Source: Pseudarthrobacter naphthalenicus (GTDB lineage Bacteria; Actinomycetota; Actinomycetes; Actinomycetales; Micrococcaceae). Taken from it: 54,161 nt of DNA. Positions 49,799 to 54,161 of this stretch are shown piece by piece. Within the stretch, counting starts at the first letter, position 1. The number at the start of each line of letters is the position of its first letter. The notes under the pieces were generated by a model that saw only the letters and a list, made by a program, of their open reading frames with translations, had not been told where the DNA came from and made no database searches. The translations under genes and the position numbers were made by a program. The stretch spans positions 1 to 54,161 of the forward strand of contig NZ_JARESG010000023.1 in the NCBI RefSeq assembly GCF_029076445.1. The letters run 5' to 3'.

Positions 49799-50749
49799 CT
49801 AGCTCGTGGTCGCTGTCGGGTTGTCCGCGTCTTTGAGTTCGACTTCGGCTGTGGCCTGAATAAGGGCGAGCAATTCCGGGTCCAGTCCTGGGGCGAACTC
49901 TTCCTTTCGTTCCGGGGACATGCCCATGGGGAACCCGTCGGGCATAACATCGGTAGTGAGCTCAGTGCCGTCATTTGAGGGGGAAGCGCCCCGGTAGAGT
50001 TTTCCGGCTTCGCTGAGATTATCTGCGCTGAAGGTGTACTGGACGCTCTGCAGTCCCAGGTCCAGCAGCTTCTTTACTTCGGGGAACTGCTCGGCGTTGG
50101 TCTTGGGAATGGGCAGGACCTTGCCCCAGTTCACGCCCAGGCTTTCCAGTGCTTTGGCAAACGCATTCTCGTGCGCTTGGTCCCTGACGATCAGGTAGGC
50201 AATGGTGGAGCGGGCCGTCTTGTTGTCCGTCATCTCGTAGATCCTGCATTTCTGCAGGCGTCCGGTGGATTCAAGCATCAGGTTGTAGAGGAGGTCCAGG
50301 ACCAGGTTCCCGCTGTTGTACACGTAGGATCCGCTCCACGGGTTGCCCGCGGCGTCCACGGGCAGCGCGCCCTGCGCGCCTACCAGGTAGTGGTGGATAT
50401 TGCTGGTGTCCAGCGCAATCTTCAGCGGCGTTGCGCCTTTGGCCCCGGGCTCGTCCACGGGATCGGTCTTTTTCCCCTGATAGCGTGGAGACCCGTCGAG
50501 GAGCTGGGCAATGGTGGTACCGATGAGTTCCACGTGGCTGATTTCTTCGGTCCCCACGCCCTGGAGGAGGTCCTTGTAGGGCTTGGAGGCCGGGTCCCCG
50601 CGGAAGTTCATGCTCTGGAACAGGTACTGCATCATGGTGCGCATTTCACCGAACTGGCCGCCCAGGCCTTCCTGCAAGGCGTTCGCGGCTGCCGGGTCCG
50701 GCTCATCGGCGGCGATTTCGTTGATCAAAAGCTGAGTATGCAGGTACAT
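49799..50749 (-). CDS. Manganese (non-heme) catalase
   Basis: This 316-aa protein is near the usual length of about 300 aa. The ferritin-like helical core shows EGLGGQFGEMRTMMQYLFQSMNFRG, GVGTEEISHVELIGTTIAQLL and IVRDQAHENAFAKALESLGV, which carry the Glu and His ligands of the di-manganese site. GAGGA upstream supports the ATG at 50749; a longer frame to 50923 has no ribosome site. It degrades hydrogen peroxide in the cytosol. It may have been retained because oxygenases generate peroxide, though it is not linked to the modules. Confidence 0.9.
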   Translation of the reverse strand: MYLHTQLLINEIAADEPDPAAANALQEGLGGQFGEMRTMMQYLFQSMNFRGDPASKPYKDLLQGVGTEEISHVELIGTTIAQLLDGSPRYQGKKTDPVDEPGAKGATPLKIALDTSNIHHYLVGAQGALPVDAAGNPWSGSYVYNSGNLVLDLLYNLMLESTGRLQKCRIYEMTDNKTARSTIAYLIVRDQAHENAFAKALESLGVNWGKVLPIPKTNAEQFPEVKKLLDLGLQSVQYTFSADNLSEAGKLYRGASPSNDGTELTTDVMPDGFPMGMSPERKEEFAPGLDPELLALIQATAEVELKDADNPTATTS

Positions 50750-51431
50750 GTGATGTCCTCTTTCTCCGTGCTTTGCCGGGGCCGATTTCCGGACCTGGTT
50801 GGTACTTGAGTTACTTGCCGGCAGAAAAGTCGAGGCAGTCCGGGACCCGCACGCAAATCTGGATCCCGTAGCCGGTACCGCCATGCGTACCATAAGCATG
50901 CTTAGTATCGGTTTGGCAAGCATCCCCGGTTGTTCGGCCGAGACGGCATGCGGGGTAAACCACCGAGGCGGTATGCGTCTTTTGTCCCGGTTTCGCCTGA
51001 AGTGAAGCCGAATTGTCTACCGCTGAAAGGAGCTTGCGGCCATCAGGGCGCAGTTCCCCTGCTGCCAATAAGAAGAATCCCTCCGCAGTGCGCTGCAGGA
51101 TACCTTCCGAGGGTGTAGGTCGAACGGTTATCCACTAATCCACGCTCCACAGGCCGGGATCATGGGATTCCCGGACTAAGAAGATGCGGAATTCTCGCGT
51201 CTAATGAGCGTTCGGGCCGGTAGCCGATAACAGCGATTTCGTCCACCAAAGCCTGAGAGGGATCCGCGCTGCCCCCAAATTGTTCGCTAACTGACCTGAA
51301 GGGCAAATGCGTTCGGGAGCACGGCCCGCTTCCAGTTCACCAAGTACCTCTGCGTGGCTGGAATGGCCAGACGTACCCCGCCGACGTTCCCGGGTCGGCG
51401 AGGTACGTCCAATGTCACCAGCAGATCCGGC
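50750..51431. other. Gene-free region upstream of the catalase
   Basis: No coding sequence is supported. A perfect palindrome, TAAGCATGCTTA (50893-50904), about 145 nt upstream of the catalase start, could be an operator. The rest shows nothing recognisable. Confidence 0.4.
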
Positions 51432-51668
51432 TTAGCCTGGAGTGTTCCGGGGATCGTTACCAGGAGCAATCGTGTCCTTCGCCCTGATCTTGTTGTCCTT
51501 GCCATGGACATTCAACTCACCACCGCCAGAGCGGGAGAGGTAACCGCGAGCAGCATCAATTGCCCCAGCCTGAGTGTCGTGAACAGAGGAAGCACGAGAG
51601 GAACCTTCCCGCTCAGCCTTCCACCCGTCATCACCCGGCACCACATGGTAAGAATTTCGTTCAGCCAT
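51432..51668 (-). CDS. DUF2188 small stress-type protein
   Basis: This 78-aa protein has the full DUF2188 pattern: SYHVVPGDDGWKAEREGSSRASSVHDTQAGAIDAARGYL, then GGELNVHGKDNKIRAKDTI. The function is unknown; members are common small soluble proteins in soil bacteria. GGGGG upstream supports the ATG at 51668. Confidence 0.8.
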   Translation of the reverse strand: MAERNSYHVVPGDDGWKAEREGSSRASSVHDTQAGAIDAARGYLSRSGGGELNVHGKDNKIRAKDTIAPGNDPRNTPG

Positions 51669-51815
51669 ATTAATCACCCCCAGACGTAGCCGATGAAGGC
51701 ACCGTATCAAACGCGACTGACAGGGCTGCCGGTAAACGCGGCTACAGTGCGACTGCAGTCTGGCTCTGCCTGAAGCTCAGTTTCTTCTGAATGTGAACTA
51801 AACGCCGATATCCGG

Positions 51816-51843
51816 CCTGTCCTAAAGCTACGTTTAGGACAGG
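51816..51843. terminator. Perfect 11-bp hairpin
   Basis: CCTGTCCTAAA (51816-51826) and TTTAGGACAGG (51833-51843) with a 6-nt loop lie between the DUF2188 gene and the first pRiA4b ORF-3-like pseudogene. It may be a terminator or a remnant of the flanking element. Confidence 0.45.
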
Positions 51844-51949
51844 GGAGACGACTCTGACATGGCCGAAGACGACAGAGGGCTTGTAAGAATAGACCGCGTG
51901 GACAAACCTCGGTAGGGCGCCCGGGAGGCTGGCGCGGAGACGATTCCGG

Positions 51950-52606
51950 CCGTGCGCGTGGGGCTGGTCGACAGCGAGCCTGAGATCTGGCGTTCGCTCG
52001 AGATTCGGAGCTCCATGACTCTTGATCAGGTACACCAGGTGCTTCAGGCAGCCTTTGGCTGGGAGGATGCGCACCCTGCAGAGGTTCACACCAAGTGGTC
52101 CGTTCGCGCTGCTGCGGCCCGTTGACTGCAAATTTCCGGATATCCTGCAGTGGCTTCCCGGGGCAGGAGTGCGAAGACCCGGTAGACAGGGATGAGGAGG
52201 ATTGCTCCCTGGATCAGCTGCTGGCGCTGGGTTCAGGCGGAGCATTCTACGAGTACGACTTTGGTGACAGTTGGCTTCACGGGCTCGAACTGGTTTCCCG
52301 CCGGCCAGCGGATGAAGACAGTCCACCGGCGCGACTGTCGACGGCACCCGGCGGGGACCTCTGGAAGACTCCGGAGGGTTGCCGGGGTACGAGCAGATTA
52401 TGGACGCCTTGGCTGACACGTCTCATCCGGACCACGCTGAATACTCGGTGTGGGTGGCAGAGGCAACCGGGTCAACGGAGCCCTTTGACCCTGCCTTTCT
52501 GGACCTCGAGGCCATTAACCGCTTGCTGGCCACCAGGCTCGGAGCGCTGCATCGGGAAAGGAGTGTGCACCTGAAGGCCGGGCGGACACCTTCCAAGGAC
52601 GCCTGA
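51950..52606 (+). pseudogene. pRiA4b ORF-3-like protein, frameshifted copy 1
   Basis: The rightward readings VRVGLVDSEPEIWRSLEIRSSMTLDQVHQVLQAAFGWED, then DCSLDQLLALGSGGAFYEYDFGDSWLHGLELVSRR, then GYEQIMDALADTSHPDHAEYSVWV are the three conserved blocks of the pRiA4b ORF-3 / IS1096 TnpR-like family. They lie in different frames. One break is after FGWED and another near 52343, where one base appears missing after CGACTG. The function of the family is unknown, and this copy is inactive. Confidence 0.8.
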
Positions 52607-52631
52607 CACGAAACTCGCGCCGGTCTCAGCA

Positions 52632-52925
52632 TCAGCGCGGTTTGTAGACGTCTGAACGGTGCTCGATGCGGTGCACGTAGAGAACATGAACTTCGACGTC
52701 GAGGGTGAAGAGGACCCGGTAGTCACCCCGCCGGGCCGTGCGCAGGCCCAGCAGTTCGTTGGTCAATGGTTTGCTGAGCCGGTAGGGATTGTCGGCCAGG
52801 ACGCCGGTGGCGAACTCGACGATCGCGGCGGCAGCCTTCTCCGGCAACCGCCGGAATCCTTTTAGCGCCGGGCTGGTAACTTCAACTTTCCATGGCCCTG
52901 CAACGGCCGACGGGACTTCATTCAC
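52632..52925 (-). CDS. relE: RelE/ParE-family toxin
   Basis: This 97-aa protein has VEVTSPALKGFRRLPEKAAAAIVEFATGVLADNPYRLSKPLTNELLGLRTARRGDYRVLFTLD, then VHVLYVHRIEHRSDVY, typical of RelE-type ribosome-dependent mRNA interferases, with the Arg and Tyr near the C-terminus. The start overlaps the antitoxin stop by 4 bp (52922-52925). It stabilises the plasmid by post-segregational killing if the antitoxin is functional. Confidence 0.88.
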   Translation of the reverse strand: MNEVPSAVAGPWKVEVTSPALKGFRRLPEKAAAAIVEFATGVLADNPYRLSKPLTNELLGLRTARRGDYRVLFTLDVEVHVLYVHRIEHRSDVYKPR

Positions 52926-53164
52926 CTCGGCGGGAGCCCGAACTCACGACGCAGCTCGTCACCGCTGACAGTCTCGCCGGTCGCGATATCCCGCCGGGCC
53001 TGTTCCAGGTCCTCACGGATCCCGGGCTGCGACAGCCAATGGATCGTTTCCTGCAGCGACTCTAGGTCATCGGCAGACATTAACACGGCAGACGGATGCC
53101 CGTGCCGGGTGATCTGAATGATCTCGTGCGTCTTGTCAGCTTCCTCGACCAACGCCGAAAGCAA
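52922..53164 (-). CDS. Phd/YefM-family antitoxin, N-terminus possibly altered
   Basis: This protein is about 80 aa. LLSALVEEADKTHEIIQITRHGHPSAVLMSADDLESLQETIHWL is the Phd/YefM core, followed by a C-terminal toxin-binding tail. Only a TTG start (53164) is available. Upstream in-frame sequence continues to a stop at 53216 without ATG or GTG, and lacks the usual MxxxPLSEARxxL start. It may use a rare codon or be damaged. It lies directly before the toxin gene. Confidence 0.72.
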   Translation of the reverse strand: MLSALVEEADKTHEIIQITRHGHPSAVLMSADDLESLQETIHWLSQPGIREDLEQARRDIATGETVSGDELRREFGLPPR

Positions 53165-53301
53165 CTCTGGCCGGTGACTAGCCGGACTTTTAGCGATAAT
53201 GGAGATTTCGTCAAGCTATGGGCGCGCCGGGGGAGAGGTTACCTCCGTCGAACTAGTAGGGCCATGAGGCCTGTAAAAATGGGTGGCATGGACAAATTTG
53301 A

Positions 53302-53926
53302 AGCTGGGACGAGGGTGCCCAGGACTCGATCCTTGAGGTCCGCGTGGAGCTGGTCGACAGCGACCCTGAGATTTGGCGCCAGCTCGAGATCCGAAGCACC
53401 ATGACCCTGGATCAAGTCCACCGGGTCCTGCAGACGGCCTTTGGCTGGGAGGACATGCACCTGCACAGGTACACAGCCCTGGAGCCTTTTGTGCGGCTGC
53501 GGGCTGTCCACGGCGAGATTCCCGATGACCTGCAGTGGCTCCCGAAACAGGAGTGCCTTGATCCGGACGACAGACCTGAGGAGGATCTCTCCCTCGAGCA
53601 GCTGTTCGCGCTGGGCTCCGCCGTGGCCTTTTACGAATACGACTTCGGCGACAGCTGGCTTCACCGGCTTGAACTGGTGTCCCGACGGCCGGCCGACGAA
53701 GGGGCGCCGCCGGCCCGGCTGCTCGACGGCGCGACGCGGCCCGCTCGAAGACTCGGGCGGGTTGCCGGGGTACGAGGACATCATGGACGCCTTGGCCGAT
53801 CCGTCTCATCCTGACCAGGCGGGATACTCTGCTTGGGCGGCCGATATGACCGGCTCTACTGAACGTTTTGACCCGGCTTTTCTGGACCTTGCCGATGTCA
53901 ATCGGACACTGGCTACGTTGTTCTGA
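53302..53926 (+). pseudogene. pRiA4b ORF-3-like protein, frameshifted copy 2
   Basis: The rightward reading ILEVRVELVDSDPEIWRQLEIRSTMTLDQVHRVLQTAFGWEDMHLHRYT runs intact to PPARLLDGA near 53728. It then continues one frame on as GPLEDSGGLPGYEDIMDALADPSHPDQAGYSAWAADMTGSTERFDPAFLDLADVNRTLATLF. A single extra base explains the break. The start is also lost or in another frame (a TGA occurs at 53299). It is less decayed than copy 1, with which it shares most residues. Confidence 0.8.
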
Positions 53927-54161
53927 CGCCGGGGCTGCCGCCGAAAACTCCATGAATAGCAGGCAGGAAGGAGCCACTTTTACGGTTCTCCCCTACCTGA
54001 TTTAAAGGGCCGATAATAAATATTATGTCAAGTCGTAAAAAGGTTGTTCGCATTTTCTGCGAATACGTCCACTCTTGATAACGGCGTGTTCAGGCGTAAA
54101 AACGACTCTGACCAGCCGGTTTGTTTACTCTGCCGTGGCAGGGATCTGTTCGGGCGGGCCC
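53927..54161. other. Gene-free right end with a resolvase-site-like dyad
   Basis: ATAATA-AA-TATTAT (54013-54026) within CGATAATAAATATTATGTCA resembles the crossover site of Tn3-type serine resolvases, which have an AT-rich centre and TGTCNNATAAT-like arms. No resolvase gene is in the window. The remainder shows nothing recognisable. Confidence 0.35.

Noticed and set aside
1..54161. CRISPR array, tRNA or rRNA genes
   Set aside because: No regularly spaced direct repeats of 25-40 bp and no cloverleaf or rRNA-like sequence were noticed on either strand.

Overview
The window looks like part or all of a catabolic, probably conjugative plasmid of a high-GC actinobacterium. The best fit is Arthrobacter, Paenarthrobacter or Pseudarthrobacter. 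This is suggested by the strong GC bias, frequent GTG starts, 1- or 4-bp stop/start overlaps, actinobacterial transfer-protein families, and a gene order matching the phthalate (pht) operon described from Arthrobacter keyseri. No tRNA, rRNA or CRISPR array was seen.

Backbone, 0-18.5 kb. A leftward parA/small ribbon-helix-helix partition pair (252-1204) is flanked by one AT-rich repeat family: a perfect 37-bp palindrome at 200-236 and an iteron-like cluster at 1226-1806. A replication protein with a primase-polymerase-type domain follows (1836-3698). Next are a small ribbon-helix-helix protein, a second ParA-like ATPase with an aberrant P-loop, a lipoprotein and a CHAP cell-wall hydrolase, all leftward. 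A rightward type IV secretion operon (7675-15967) encodes a DUF6668 protein, a VirB2-like small membrane protein, a membrane-anchored protein, TrbL/VirB6, an SCO6880-type protein, a VirB4-like ATPase, a VirD4/TraG coupling protein and a DUF4913 protein. No relaxase is visible. A gene-free segment with DnaA-box-like inverted repeats (15968-16145) and a HigB/HigA-metallopeptidase toxin-antitoxin module close the backbone.

Decayed meta-cleavage remnant, 18.5-22.2 kb. A truncated LigB/PmdB (protocatechuate 4,5-dioxygenase) is followed by an intact LigC-like dehydrogenase, an aldo/keto reductase and a binding-protein-like gene. A Nudix gene sits where the front of ligB should be.

Catabolic module 1, 23.4-35.4 kb, all leftward. 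It holds an ABC importer, an isochorismatase-fold hydrolase, an MFS transporter, and then aldo/keto reductase, Rieske alpha, beta, a 112-aa unknown, 3Fe-4S ferredoxin, ferredoxin reductase, class II aldolase-type decarboxylase and IclR. The order equals phtB-Aa-Ab-(x)-Ac-Ad-C-R, so phthalate 3,4-dioxygenation and decarboxylation to protocatechuate is the most likely role. Three similar dyad sites lie before the ABC and dioxygenase genes and could be IclR operators.

Catabolic module 2, 35.8-48.1 kb. This is a rearranged, diverged second version: Rieske alpha/beta, ferredoxin, reductase, class II aldolase-type enzyme and MFS. It adds a tripartite tricarboxylate (TctABC-type) importer, a beta-hydroxyacid dehydrogenase and a FadR-type GntR regulator. 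Its own iclR is broken by frameshifts. Four TGGNNNNNCCA sites in its three promoter regions suggest GntR has taken over. The substrate is probably another aromatic carboxylate, but cannot be named.

Right end, 48.1-54.2 kb. It contains a decayed IS256-family transposase, a manganese catalase, a DUF2188 protein, two frameshifted pRiA4b ORF-3-like pseudogenes around a RelE/Phd-type toxin-antitoxin pair, and a possible serine-recombinase site.
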